From the NCBI RefSeq assembly GCF_036226765.1, contig NZ_CP109017.1, positions 4,527,001-4,591,000 on the forward strand: 64,000 nucleotides of DNA, read 5' to 3'. The DNA is from Streptomyces sp. NBC_00670. Its GTDB lineage: Bacteria > Actinomycetota > Actinomycetes > Streptomycetales > Streptomycetaceae. The notes below the pieces were generated by a model. That model was not told the DNA's origin and ran no database searches. It saw only the letters and a list, made by a program, of their open reading frames with translations. Below, in pieces: positions 32,158-40,229 of this stretch. The position numbers and the translations under genes are program-made. Each line of letters begins with the position of its first letter. The stretch's first letter is position 1.

Positions 32158-32439
32158 CGCGCGCAGCTCGGGCGACGGGCCGCGGACGCGGATGCGGCCG
32201 CCGGCCCGGCGGGCGGCGAGCTGGAGGCGGGCGAGGACGTCGACGAGGCCGAGGCCGCCGGTGACGACGCGGCTGACGTCACAGACGACGACGGTGCCGA
32301 CCCCGGCGGACTCCAGCCGCGCCCGGACGTCGCGGCTCAGCCGTCCCACGTCGTCCCGGCCGACGAACGGGGGCAGCACCAGTACGGGGGGTGTCTCGGC
32401 GTCCACGGTCGGTAGACGCCGAACGACGACGCAACTCAT
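32050..32439 (-). CDS. STAS-domain anti-sigma antagonist-like protein
   Basis: The 129-residue protein reads as a STAS domain: VLVLPPFVGRDDVGRLSRDVRARLESAGVGTVVVCDVSRVVTGGLGLVDVLARLQLAARRAGGRIRVRGPSPELRALLGLLGL. STAS proteins bind anti-sigma HATPases; the phosphorylation-site Ser/Thr usual in the DxSxxxxxD loop is altered here (DVSRVVTGGLGLVD). The C-terminal ~35 residues (EVEREPEQREPPLG...) are encoded antisense to the sigma gene end and may be shadow sequence added by a lost stop codon. No ribosome binding site precedes ATG 32439. It may instead be leaderless. A partner HATPase is not adjacent. Confidence 0.7.
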   Translation of the reverse strand: MSCVVVRRLPTVDAETPPVLVLPPFVGRDDVGRLSRDVRARLESAGVGTVVVCDVSRVVTGGLGLVDVLARLQLAARRAGGRIRVRGPSPELRALLGLLGLPLEVEREPEQREPPLGVEEAVEPGDPAA

Positions 32440-32470
32440 CGGTGGGGGTGGGGGAGCGGTGGGTTGTTTC

Positions 32471-32690
32471 CGCCCCCGCCGCCCCTGCCCGTCCCGTCCT
32501 TCACCCGGGGGCTCCGCCCCCGGGCCCCCCGATGGGGCTCCGCCCCGGGGCGCGGGAGAGCTCGGGTGGGTGGGTTCGTGGGCGGGTGCGGGTTCGTTGT
32601 GGTCGGCCGCGCAGTTCCCCGCGCCCCTATCGGGGCGCGGTGACTGCTCGCGCCCCGCGGCGGAGCCGCAGATCCGACACAGTCCCGCGC
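32471..32690 (-). repeat. Dispersed mosaic repeat, copy 2 (inverted)
   Basis: The same blocks as copy 1 in reverse: GCCCCTGCCCGTCCCGTCC and TTCACCCGGGGGCTCCGCCC at the left, GAGCTCGGGTGGGTGGGT in the middle, CGCGCAGTTCCCCGCGCCCC and the GCGCCCC-TATC-GGGGCGC hairpin (32621-32638) at the right. It lies between the STAS gene and deoA. Confidence 0.75.
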
Positions 32691-32705
32691 CCCTTGGGCG
32701 TCGCG

Positions 32706-33989
32706 TCAGGCGATGCGTTCCAGGACCACCGGCGTCGGGTTGAACTCGGCGCCCTGGGCGGCGATGTCGCAGGCGTTGGCCAGGGCCTCCAGGGCGTACT
32801 CGAAGCGGTCGGGGGTGTCCGTGTGGAGGGTGAGGAGGGGCTGGCCCTGCTCCACCCGGTCGCCGGGCTTGGCGTGGAGTTCCACGCCGGCCGCCGCCTG
32901 GACCGGGTCCTCCTTGCGGGCGCGGCCGGCGCCCAGCCGCCACGCGGCGACGCCGATGTCGTACGCGTCGAGGCGGGCGACGACGCCCGAGGCCGCGGCC
33001 GTGACCACGTGCTGCTCCCGCGACGTCGGCAGCGCCGCGTCCGGGTCGCCGCCCTGCGCGCTGATCATGCGGCGCCAGACGTCCATCGCCGAGCCGTCGG
33101 CCAGCGCCTTGGCCGGGTCGGCGTCGGGCAGCCCGGCCGCGTCGAGCATCTCGCGGGCCAGCGCCAGCGTCAGCTCGACGACGTCCGCCGGGCCACCGCC
33201 CGCGAGGACCTCCACCGACTCGCGCACCTCCAGCGCGTTGCCCGCGGTCAGGCCGAGCGGCGTGGACATGTCCGTGAGCAGGGCCACCGTCTTCACGCCG
33301 TGGTCCGTGCCCAGGCCCACCATCGTGCGGGCCAACTCGCGCGCGTCCTCCACCGTCTTCATGAAGGCACCGCTGCCGACCTTCACGTCGAGCACCAGCG
33401 AACCCGTGCCCTCGGCGATCTTCTTCGACATGATCGAGGAGGCGATCAGCGGGATCGACTCAACCGTGCCGGTCACGTCCCGCAGCGCGTACAGCTTCTT
33501 GTCGGCGGGCGCGAGCCCGTCACCGGCCGCGCAGATCACCGCGCCGACGCCGTCGAGCACCGACAGCACCTCCTCGTTGGAGAGCCGCGCGCGCCAGCCG
33601 GGGATCGACTCCAGCTTGTCGAGCGTGCCGCCGGTGTGGCCGAGGCCCCGGCCGGACAGCTGCGGCACGGCCGCGCCGCACGCGGCGACCAGCGGGGCCA
33701 GCGGCAGCGTGATCTTGTCGCCGACGCCGCCCGTGGAGTGCTTGTCGGCGGTGGGCCGGGAGAGCGTGGAGAAGTTCATGCGCTCGCCGGAGGCGATCAT
33801 CGCGGCGGTCCAGCGGGCGATCTCGTGGCGCTCCATGCCGTTGAGCAGGATCGCCATGTTGAGGGCGGCCATCTGGTAGTCGGCGACCTCGCCGCGGGTG
33901 TACGCGTCGATCACCCAGTCGATCTGCGCGGCGCTGAGCTCACCGCCGTCCCGCTTGGCGCGGATGACGGAGACGGCGTCCATGGCCAT
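32706..33989 (-). CDS. deoA: Thymidine phosphorylase
   Basis: The 427-residue enzyme cleaves thymidine (and deoxyuridine) with phosphate to base and deoxyribose-1-phosphate. Family signatures are MDAVSVIRAKRDGGELSAAQIDWVIDAYTRGEVADYQMAALNMAI, DKHSTGGVGDKITLPLAPLVAACG (phosphate/substrate loop), SGRGLGHTGGTLDKLESIPGW, and LVLDVKVGSGAFMKTVEDAREL (GAFM signature). ATG 33989 is preceded by GGAAGG; the second ATG at 33983 is an alternative. It is the last gene of the nucleoside operon, 48 nt after cytidine deaminase. Its product completes pyrimidine deoxynucleoside breakdown after uptake by the upstream transporter. Confidence 0.93.
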   Translation of the reverse strand: MAMDAVSVIRAKRDGGELSAAQIDWVIDAYTRGEVADYQMAALNMAILLNGMERHEIARWTAAMIASGERMNFSTLSRPTADKHSTGGVGDKITLPLAPLVAACGAAVPQLSGRGLGHTGGTLDKLESIPGWRARLSNEEVLSVLDGVGAVICAAGDGLAPADKKLYALRDVTGTVESIPLIASSIMSKKIAEGTGSLVLDVKVGSGAFMKTVEDARELARTMVGLGTDHGVKTVALLTDMSTPLGLTAGNALEVRESVEVLAGGGPADVVELTLALAREMLDAAGLPDADPAKALADGSAMDVWRRMISAQGGDPDAALPTSREQHVVTAAASGVVARLDAYDIGVAAWRLGAGRARKEDPVQAAAGVELHAKPGDRVEQGQPLLTLHTDTPDRFEYALEALANACDIAAQGAEFNPTPVVLERIA

Positions 33990-34037
33990 GGATTTCCTTC
34001 CGGTGGTGCGTGGGGGAATCGGAACGGGAGGAGTCGC

Positions 34038-34451
34038 TCAGCCGACCAGATGGTCCGGGCCGAACGCCTGCGGCAGCATCTCGGACAGCGGGACGATGCC
34101 CGCCGGGGTCTCCAGGAGCATGTCCGGCCCGCCGAACTCGTACAGGAGTTGCCGGCAGCGGCCGCACGGGACCAGGCTCTCGCCCCGCCCGTCCACGCAC
34201 ACGAAGTGCGTCAGCCGCCCGCCCCCGCTGTTGCGCAGCTCGGAGACGAGCCCGCACTCGGCGCACAGCCCGAGCCCGTAGGAGGCGTTCTCCACATTGC
34301 AGCCGGTGACGGTGCGCCCGTCGTCGACGAGGGCGGCGACGCCGACCGGGTAGCCCGAGTAGGGGGCGTAGGCGCGCGACATCGCCGCGCGCGCCGCCTC
34401 CCGCAGGGACTCCCAGTCGACGTCGGACACCCGGGGAGCGCCGGCCGTCAC
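34038..34451 (-). CDS. cdd: Cytidine deaminase, tetrameric three-cysteine type
   Basis: The 137-residue zinc enzyme converts (deoxy)cytidine to (deoxy)uridine. Motifs are YAPYSGYPVGVAALVDDGRTVTGCNVENASYGLGLCAE (zinc Cys and catalytic Glu in CAE) and VPCGRCRQLLYEF (two zinc Cys). The length and three cysteines match the B. subtilis-type tetramer. GTG 34451 overlaps the permease stop by 4 nt. The zinc-site CAE replaces HAE of the E. coli type, as usual here. It feeds uridine and deoxyuridine to deoA downstream. Confidence 0.93.
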   Translation of the reverse strand: MTAGAPRVSDVDWESLREAARAAMSRAYAPYSGYPVGVAALVDDGRTVTGCNVENASYGLGLCAECGLVSELRNSGGGRLTHFVCVDGRGESLVPCGRCRQLLYEFGGPDMLLETPAGIVPLSEMLPQAFGPDHLVG

Positions 34452-35710
34452 TTGCCCTGCCCCTTGCGGTAGGGCAGACCGTCCGCCTTCGGCATCCGCA
34501 GGTGCTGCGCGGAGAGCGAGAGGACGAGCAGGGTGACGACGTACGGGGTCGCGGTGACGACCTGGCGCGGGACGTCGTCCGTGGAGACGTACCAGAGGAA
34601 CATCAGGACGGCGACGATCGCGGTGACCACGGCCGGCACGTGCCGCTTCTTCCACACCAGGTACGCCGCCCCGAACACCAGCAGGATCGCGAGCAGCAGG
34701 ATCAGCGCGTGCACGTTGGTCGTGCCGCCGCGCAGGTTGAGGCTGTCGGTGTAGCCGAACAGACCCGCGCCGAGGGCGAGACCGCCCGGCATCCAGTTGC
34801 CGAAGATCATCGCGGCGAGACCGATGTAGCCGCGCCCCGCGGTCTGGCCGTCCAGGTACACGTTGGACGCGACGATCGACAGGAACGCGCCGCCGAGCCC
34901 GGCGAACCCGCCGGAGATCAGCACGGCGAGGTACTTGTACTTGTAGACGTTGACGCCGAGGGACTCGGCGGCCACCGGGTTCTCGCCGCAGGAGCGCAGC
35001 CGCAGCCCGAAGGAGGTCCGCCACAGCACCCACCAGGACAGCGGCACCAGCGCCACGGCGATCACGGTCAGCGGTGACAGGTCGGTGATCAGACCGCCGA
35101 TCAGGCCGGCGAGGTCCGAGACCAGGAACCAGTGCTTGCCGTTGAGGGTGTCCAGGCCGCTGGAGAGACCGGGGATGTCGAAGGTGCCCAGCGAGTCGAT
35201 CGGCGGGGACTGCTTGGAGGAGCCCTGCGGGACGCCCTCGAAGGTGAACTTCGACAGATAGCGGGTGGTGCCGAGCGCCAGAATGTTGATCGCCACACCG
35301 GAGACGATGTGGTTCACGTTGAAGGTGACGGTGGCGATCGCGTGCAGGATGCCGCCGAGGACGCCGCCGATGATGCCGAAGACGACGCCGGTCCACGGAC
35401 CCCACTGGTAGCCGGCCCAGGCGCCGAACCAGGTGCCGAGGATCATCATGCCCTCGAGGCCGATGTTGACCACGCCCGCGCGCTCGGCCCACAGACCGCC
35501 GAGACCGGCGAGGCCGATCGGGACGGCGAGCCGCAGCGCGGTGGACATCTGTCCGGTGGAGGTGATGCCGTTCGCGCCGGTGATCAGCCGGACGACGGAG
35601 GTGAGGACCAGCACGCCCGCGATGACCAGCAGGAGCACCGGGAGCGACATCCGGCGGCCGCTCCGGCCGGGCCGCTTGGCCTGCGGCTTGGTGAGGGTCG
35701 CGGTGCTCAT
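34448..35710 (-). CDS. Nucleoside ABC transporter permease 2 (BPD_transp_2)
   Basis: The 420-residue membrane protein has about ten hydrophobic helices (LPVLLLVIAGVLVLTSVV, RLAVPIGLAGLGGLWAERAGVVNIGLEGMMILGTWFGAW, and others). The segment WAERAGVVNIGLEGMMILG and later FGLRLRSCGENPVAAESLGVNVYKYK are signatures of the YufP/YufQ and NupP/NupQ permeases. It pairs with permease 1, overlapping by 4 nt (ATGA). The transporter with BMP lipoproteins and the ATPase imports nucleosides. The start MSTATLTKP is at ATG 35710. Confidence 0.92.
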   Translation of the reverse strand: MSTATLTKPQAKRPGRSGRRMSLPVLLLVIAGVLVLTSVVRLITGANGITSTGQMSTALRLAVPIGLAGLGGLWAERAGVVNIGLEGMMILGTWFGAWAGYQWGPWTGVVFGIIGGVLGGILHAIATVTFNVNHIVSGVAINILALGTTRYLSKFTFEGVPQGSSKQSPPIDSLGTFDIPGLSSGLDTLNGKHWFLVSDLAGLIGGLITDLSPLTVIAVALVPLSWWVLWRTSFGLRLRSCGENPVAAESLGVNVYKYKYLAVLISGGFAGLGGAFLSIVASNVYLDGQTAGRGYIGLAAMIFGNWMPGGLALGAGLFGYTDSLNLRGGTTNVHALILLLAILLVFGAAYLVWKKRHVPAVVTAIVAVLMFLWYVSTDDVPRQVVTATPYVVTLLVLSLSAQHLRMPKADGLPYRKGQGK

Positions 35711-36834
35711 CGGGCCGCCACCTCCTTCTTCTCGGAGTTCTTCAGTGCGGCCGCGGCGAGTTCCGCGCCGACCCGCTTCTGCTGGCGGCGCAGCCCCCAC
35801 TGCCGTACGGCCTCGTAGGAGATGACGACCGCGAAGACGATCAGGCCCTGCATGATCGTCGCGATCTCCTTCTCGTACGCCACCGGGGTCGCGTAGTCGA
35901 GGGCGGGCGAGGCCTTGTCCAGCAGGGCCCACAGCAGTGCGGCGAGCGCGATGCCGCCGGGGTTGTTGCGGCCCAGCAGGGCGATGCCGATGGCGGTGAA
36001 GCCGAGACCGGCGGGGAAGCTGAGGCTGTAGGTGTGGGTGTCGCCGAGCAGCAGCGGCAGCCCGGCCAGGCCCGCCACCGCGCCGGAGATCACCATGGAG
36101 ACGAACACCATGCGCTTGGCGTTGACGCCGGAGGCCGCGGCGGCGGTCTCGGACTCGCCGGTGGCGCGCAGGTCGAAGCCGAACCGGGTGCGGTTGAGGA
36201 CGAGCCAGTAGGCGACGCCCAGCAGGATGGCGAGGAAGACCAGGCCGTAGATCTCGCCGACGTCCGCGCCGAGGTCGATGCCCGGGATCCAGCCGGACTT
36301 GCGCATCACGCCGGTCGTCATGTTGTTGCCGAGCTGGACGCCCCAGACGTGCGCGAGGGTGACGTAGCCGATGACGGCGGTGGCGATGGAGTTCAGCATG
36401 ATCGTCGCGACGACCTCGCTGACGCCCCGGGTCACCTTCAGCGCCCCCGCGATGCCGGCCCACAGCGCGCCGGTGCCCATCGCGACCAGCAGCAGCAGCG
36501 GGACCTGGAGGAAGTTGGGCAGCGCCACGTGGGCGCCGACCACGGCGGTCATCACGACGGCGAGGCGGTACTGGCCGTCGACGCCGATGTTGAACAGGTT
36601 CATGCGGAAGCCGAGGGCGACCGCGATCGCGGCGATGTAGTACATCGACGCCTGGTTGACGATCAGCACCTGCACGTCGGAGTACGACGCCTGCTGGAGC
36701 ATCAGCCGGTACGGCTCGAACGGGTTGCGGTCCGAGGCGAGCAGGACGACGGAGGTCAGCGCGATCGCCAGGACGAGCGCGATGACCGGTCCGGCCACTG
36801 CCAGGAGCACCCGCTCCTTGTCGAACTTCTTCAT
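35707..36834 (-). CDS. Nucleoside ABC transporter permease 1 (BPD_transp_2)
   Basis: The 375-residue protein has about nine membrane segments and the family motifs ASMYYIAAIAVALGFRMNLFNIGVDGQYRLA, GVSEVVATIMLNSIA, FGFDLRATGESETAAAASGVNAKRM and FTAIGIALLGRNNPGG. Together with permease 2 it forms the membrane channel. It overlaps both neighbours by ATGA, showing tight translational coupling from ATPase through cytidine deaminase. The C-terminus is basic and cytoplasmic (RRQQKRVGAELAAAALKNSEKKE). Confidence 0.92.
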   Translation of the reverse strand: MKKFDKERVLLAVAGPVIALVLAIALTSVVLLASDRNPFEPYRLMLQQASYSDVQVLIVNQASMYYIAAIAVALGFRMNLFNIGVDGQYRLAVVMTAVVGAHVALPNFLQVPLLLLVAMGTGALWAGIAGALKVTRGVSEVVATIMLNSIATAVIGYVTLAHVWGVQLGNNMTTGVMRKSGWIPGIDLGADVGEIYGLVFLAILLGVAYWLVLNRTRFGFDLRATGESETAAAASGVNAKRMVFVSMVISGAVAGLAGLPLLLGDTHTYSLSFPAGLGFTAIGIALLGRNNPGGIALAALLWALLDKASPALDYATPVAYEKEIATIMQGLIVFAVVISYEAVRQWGLRRQQKRVGAELAAAALKNSEKKEVAAR

Positions 36835-38552
36835 CGGGCCTCGTCCTCCGGGGCGGCCTCGGTGGCGCCGCTCGGGGCGCCTGATTCGTCGTGCCGGTCA
36901 CCCGGTTCGTCGTGCTCCAGGTGCCCGGCGGCGGCGCCGGTCATGGCGGAGCCGAGTTCCTCGGGGGTGATGGTGGCCGGGTCGGCGTCGGCGACCAGAC
37001 GGCCGTTGTAGATCACCCGCAGGGTGTCCGACAGGCCGATCAGCTCGTCCAGGTCGGCGGAGATCAGCAGCACGGCCAGGCCCTCGCGGCGGGCCTCGCG
37101 GATGCGGTCCCAGATCTGCGCCTGCGCGCCGACGTCCACGCCGCGGGTGGGGTGCGCGGCGATCAGGAACTTGGGGGCGTGGCTCATCTCGCGGCCGACG
37201 ATCAGCTTCTGCTGGTTGCCGCCGGAGAGGGAGGCGGCGGTGACGTCGATGCCGGGGGTGCGGACGTCGTACTCCTCGACGATCCGGCGGGTGTCGGCCT
37301 GGGCGCCCTTGGGGTCCAGCCAGAAGCCCTTGGCGTTGGGCTTCTCGGTGACGTGGCCGAGGATGCGGTTCTCCCAGAGCGGGGCCTCCAGGAGCAGGCC
37401 CTGGCGGTGGCGGTCCTCGGGGATGTAGCCGACGCCCCGCTCACGGCGCTTGCGGGTGGGCCAGGGGGTGATGTCCTCGCCCAGGAAGCGGAGGGTGCCG
37501 GAGTCGGCGTGCTTGGTGCCGATCAGCGCGTCGATCAGCTCGGTCTGCCCGTTGCCCTCGACGCCCGCGATGCCCATGACCTCGCCGGCGTGGATGGTGA
37601 ACGTGACGTCGTCCAGCACCCGGCGTACGTCGCCGCCGGTGGGCGTGTCGGTGAGCAGGGCGCCGGTGCCGCCGCTGGCGGCCGGGGCGGTGTCGCTCAC
37701 CTCGTTGACGTCGCCGAGCGAGGCGCCGGCGGCGTAGACGGTCAGACCCGCGACCTCGATCACCGGGCGGTCGGTGACCGTCGACTCGGCGGTCTCGGGG
37801 GTGGGCAGCTCGCTGCCGACCATCAGCTCGGCGAGCTGGCGGGGGGTGGTCTTCGCGGGGACGGCGGTGCCGACGGTGGTGCCGCGCCGGATGACGGTGA
37901 TCTCGTCGGCGACGGAGAGGACCTCGCCCAGCTTGTGCGAGATGAAGATGACGGACAGGCCCTCGGACTTCAGTTCGCGCAGGTTGGCGAAGAGCGCGTC
38001 GACCTCCTGCGGCACGAGCACGGCGGTCGGCTCGTCCAGGATCAGGGTGCGGGCGCCGCGGTAGAGGACCTTGAGGATCTCCACGCGCTGGCGGTCGGCG
38101 ACGCCGAGGCTCTCCACCAGGACATCGGGGCGCACGCCCAGCCCGTACCGGTCGGAGATCTCCTTGATCTTCCGGCGGGCGCCGCCGCCGATGCCGTGGA
38201 GCTTCTCGCTGCCCAGGACGGTGTTCTCCAGGACGGTGAGGTTGTCCGCGAGCATGAAGTGCTGGTGGACCATGCCGATGCCGCGGGCGATGGCGTCGGC
38301 GGGGCTGGTGAAGGCCACCTGCTCGCCGTCGACCGCGATGGTGCCCTCGTCCGGCTTCTGCATGCCGTAGAGGATCTTCATCAGCGTCGACTTGCCGGCG
38401 CCGTTCTCGCCGACGAGGGCGTGCACGGTGCCCTTGCGGACGGTGAGGTGGATGTCGTGGTTGGCCACCACCCCCGGGAACCGCTTGGTGATGCCGGCCA
38501 GCTCGACCGCGGTCGACCGCGCGGTGAGCGGAGGGCTGCTGGACGCGTCGAT
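36831..38552 (-). CDS. Nucleoside ABC transporter ATPase (double cassette), apparent ATC start
   Basis: The 573-residue protein has two ABC domains. The first has Walker A GENGAGKST and signature LGVADRQRVEIL plus Walker B TLILDEPTAVL; the second has GVEGNGQTEL in place of Walker A, SLSGGNQQKLIVGREM and FLIAAHPTRGVD. It ends with a hydrophilic tail. Family similarity (VELAGITKRFPGVVANHDI) begins before the first GTG at 38471. The expected start, 8 nt after a perfect AAGGAG, reads ATC (38550-38552) where homologues would have ATG, followed by DASSSPPLTARSTA. No ATG, GTG or TTG is in frame upstream. So this gene either uses ATC, or starts at GTG 38471 with loss of ~27 residues. See findings. 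Confidence 0.88.
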   Translation of the reverse strand: MDASSSPPLTARSTAVELAGITKRFPGVVANHDIHLTVRKGTVHALVGENGAGKSTLMKILYGMQKPDEGTIAVDGEQVAFTSPADAIARGIGMVHQHFMLADNLTVLENTVLGSEKLHGIGGGARRKIKEISDRYGLGVRPDVLVESLGVADRQRVEILKVLYRGARTLILDEPTAVLVPQEVDALFANLRELKSEGLSVIFISHKLGEVLSVADEITVIRRGTTVGTAVPAKTTPRQLAELMVGSELPTPETAESTVTDRPVIEVAGLTVYAAGASLGDVNEVSDTAPAASGGTGALLTDTPTGGDVRRVLDDVTFTIHAGEVMGIAGVEGNGQTELIDALIGTKHADSGTLRFLGEDITPWPTRKRRERGVGYIPEDRHRQGLLLEAPLWENRILGHVTEKPNAKGFWLDPKGAQADTRRIVEEYDVRTPGIDVTAASLSGGNQQKLIVGREMSHAPKFLIAAHPTRGVDVGAQAQIWDRIREARREGLAVLLISADLDELIGLSDTLRVIYNGRLVADADPATITPEELGSAMTGAAAGHLEHDEPGDRHDESGAPSGATEAAPEDEAR

Positions 38553-38580
38553 GGCGCACTCTCCTTGGAAAAGGGGCCGA

Positions 38581-38593
38581 TCTACGCGCGTAG
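38581..38593. promoter_or_regulatory. Nucleoside-regulon palindrome, site 2
   Basis: TCTACGCGCGTAG, containing the perfect 12-bp palindrome CTACGCGCGTAG. It lies about 30 bp before the ABC ATPase start, 13 bp upstream of its Shine-Dalgarno. An AT-rich CTATTTAAGG (38602-38611, minus strand) just beyond could be a -10 region. 38612-38846 holds no gene. Confidence 0.7.
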
Positions 38594-38846
38594 CGCCCCT
38601 GCCTTAAATAGTGCTCGGGTACATGTCGGTTTCGCTGCGGAATCCTGCTGTCGCAGTCTGTTTCCGTAGCGATCCCGACCGTTCCCGAGCATTGTGCCGC
38701 GTGAACGGCGGTGCGGGTCGGCCCATCCTCCCCGCACTCCGTTGTGCGGCGGTAACGCTGCCATTGCGGCGTCGCGCTGACCATGGTCCCGGCGGACCGT
38801 GTGATGACGTCGTGGCCGGGACGTCGTCGCGTCGTGACCCCCGGCC

Positions 38847-38874
38847 GGGGCCCGGCAGTGCGCTGCCGGACCCC
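38847..38874 (-). terminator. Hairpin after the second BMP gene
   Basis: Stem GGGG-c-CCGGCAG / CTGCCGG-a-CCCC with loop TGCG, about 33 nt past the stop at 38907. It separates the BMP gene from the transporter operon, which may yield more lipoprotein than transporter. Confidence 0.65.
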
Positions 38875-38906
38875 GCTGTGTGCCAGGCCGTCGGCCCGTC
38901 AGTGGG

Positions 38907-39956
38907 TCAGGACGTCTTGACCTTGATCGAGCCGTCCTTGATGCCCTGCTCGGCCTTGTCGAGGGCGGCCTGCAGGTCCTTGTCGTTCTTGAAGACCGGG
39001 TTGGAGTCGGCCAGGCCCACGCCGCCGTTCTCCAGCGAGCCGCGGATCTCGCCGCTCTGCGGCTTCTTGTCCTTGATGACCGACTTGGCGAGGTCGTACA
39101 CCGCGCCCTGCACGTTCTTGAGCGCGGAGGTCAGGATGTACTTCTTGTACTTCGCCAGCGCCGACTGGTTGTACTGGTCGGAGTCGACACCGATCGCCCA
39201 CACCTTGTGCGAGGCGGCGGCCTTGATGACGCCCTGACCGGACAGACCGGCCGCGTGGTAGACGACGTCCGCACCGGCGTCGATCTGGCCTTCGGCCGCG
39301 CTCTGGCCCTTGTCGGGGCTGGAGAAGCCGCCCTCGGCCGCGGTCTCCGTCAGGTACTGCGACTTGACCTTGACCTTGGGGTTGGTGTCCTTGACGCCCT
39401 GCTCGAAGCCGGCCTCGAACTTGTGGATCAGCGGAACGTCCACGCCGCCGATGAAGCCGACGGTGTTCGACTTGGTGGTCTTCGCGGCGGTGACACCGGC
39501 GAGGTAGGAGGACTGCTCCTCGTGGAAGACCAGGTCCGCGACGTTGTCCGCCTTGATGGTGTTGTCGTCGACGATGCCGAAGGACACCTTGGGGTACTTC
39601 TTGGCGGCTTCCTTGACGGCGGGCGCGTAGGCGAAGCCGACGCCGATCACCGGGTTGTAGCCCTCCTTGGCCAGCTGCTCCAGCCGCTGGACCTTGTCCG
39701 CGTCGGACTCGCCGTCCTGGGGCTCGATGGCCTTGGAGCCGGTGCCGAAGTCCTTGGCGGCCTTCTCCATGCCGGCGGTGGCGGCGTCGTTGAACGACTG
39801 GTCGCCCTTGCCGCCGACGTCGTACGCGAGGGCGACGCCCTTGCTCTTGCCGCCGCTGCCGGCGGACTCACTGGACGAACTGCCGCAGGCGGACGCCGTG
39901 ACGGCGAGGGCTGCGGTCGCGGCGGTCGCGATCGCGATTCGGGACACCCGGCGCAT
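38907..39956 (-). CDS. BMP-family nucleoside-binding lipoprotein (copy 2)
   Basis: The 349-residue lipoprotein has a signal peptide with lipobox (ALAVTASAC), a Ser/Gly linker and a BMP/PnrA domain. Sequence blocks VALAYDVGGKGDQSFNDAATAGMEKA, GYNPVIGVGFAYAPAVKEAAKKYPKVSFGIVDD, VGFIGGVDVPLIHKFEAGFEQGVK, AGADVVYHAAGLSGQGVIKAA and VWAIGVDSDQYNQSALAKYKKYILTSALKNV parallel copy 1. It is immediately upstream of the transporter operon on the same strand. A copy of the shared palindrome (40012-40024) is 56 bp before its ATG. A GGAG (TCTCGTTCC-proximal AAAGGAGTC) precedes the start. Confidence 0.92.
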   Translation of the reverse strand: MRRVSRIAIATAATAALAVTASACGSSSSESAGSGGKSKGVALAYDVGGKGDQSFNDAATAGMEKAAKDFGTGSKAIEPQDGESDADKVQRLEQLAKEGYNPVIGVGFAYAPAVKEAAKKYPKVSFGIVDDNTIKADNVADLVFHEEQSSYLAGVTAAKTTKSNTVGFIGGVDVPLIHKFEAGFEQGVKDTNPKVKVKSQYLTETAAEGGFSSPDKGQSAAEGQIDAGADVVYHAAGLSGQGVIKAAASHKVWAIGVDSDQYNQSALAKYKKYILTSALKNVQGAVYDLAKSVIKDKKPQSGEIRGSLENGGVGLADSNPVFKNDKDLQAALDKAEQGIKDGSIKVKTS

Positions 39957-40011
39957 GGAACGAGACTCCTTTGTGCACGCGCCCCTACCAGGCGCTGGTT
40001 CCGCCGCAGCG

Positions 40012-40024
40012 TAACGCGCGTAGA
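40012..40024. promoter_or_regulatory. Nucleoside-regulon palindrome, site 3
   Basis: TAACGCGCGTAGA, the reverse complement of site 1 (TCTACGCGCGTTA), 56-68 bp upstream of the second BMP gene. Confidence 0.65.
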
Positions 40025-40119
40025 CGAGCCGGAAAAACCCTTCTGTCCGGTCCGTTACCGAGCTGTGCCGTGGGAGGGGCTCTGGGGCGCCTGATAGCTC
40101 GGGGTGCGCGAGATCTTCA

Positions 40120-40205
40120 GGGGCGCGGGGAACTGCGCAATCTTTTGGGGGTCCGGGGGCTTACCCCCGGGGACGGGAAGGGTAGGGGCGGCGGGGGCGG
40201 AAGAA
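40120..40205 (+). repeat. Dispersed mosaic repeat, copy 3 (shorter)
   Basis: GGGGCGCGGGGAACTGCGCAA followed by GGGGGTCCGGGGGCTTACCC, then GACGGGAAGGGTAGGGGCGG. It retains the outer blocks of copy 1 but lacks the middle. It occupies the gap between the BMP promoter and the MFS gene 3' end; no gene is seen in 39957-40229. Confidence 0.7.
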
Positions 40206-40229
40206 GCCCTCGCCGCCACCCCGTCGCGC

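Noticed and set aside
40120..40205. Insertion sequence
   Set aside because: No transposase frame or terminal inverted repeats; it matches the dispersed non-coding repeat.
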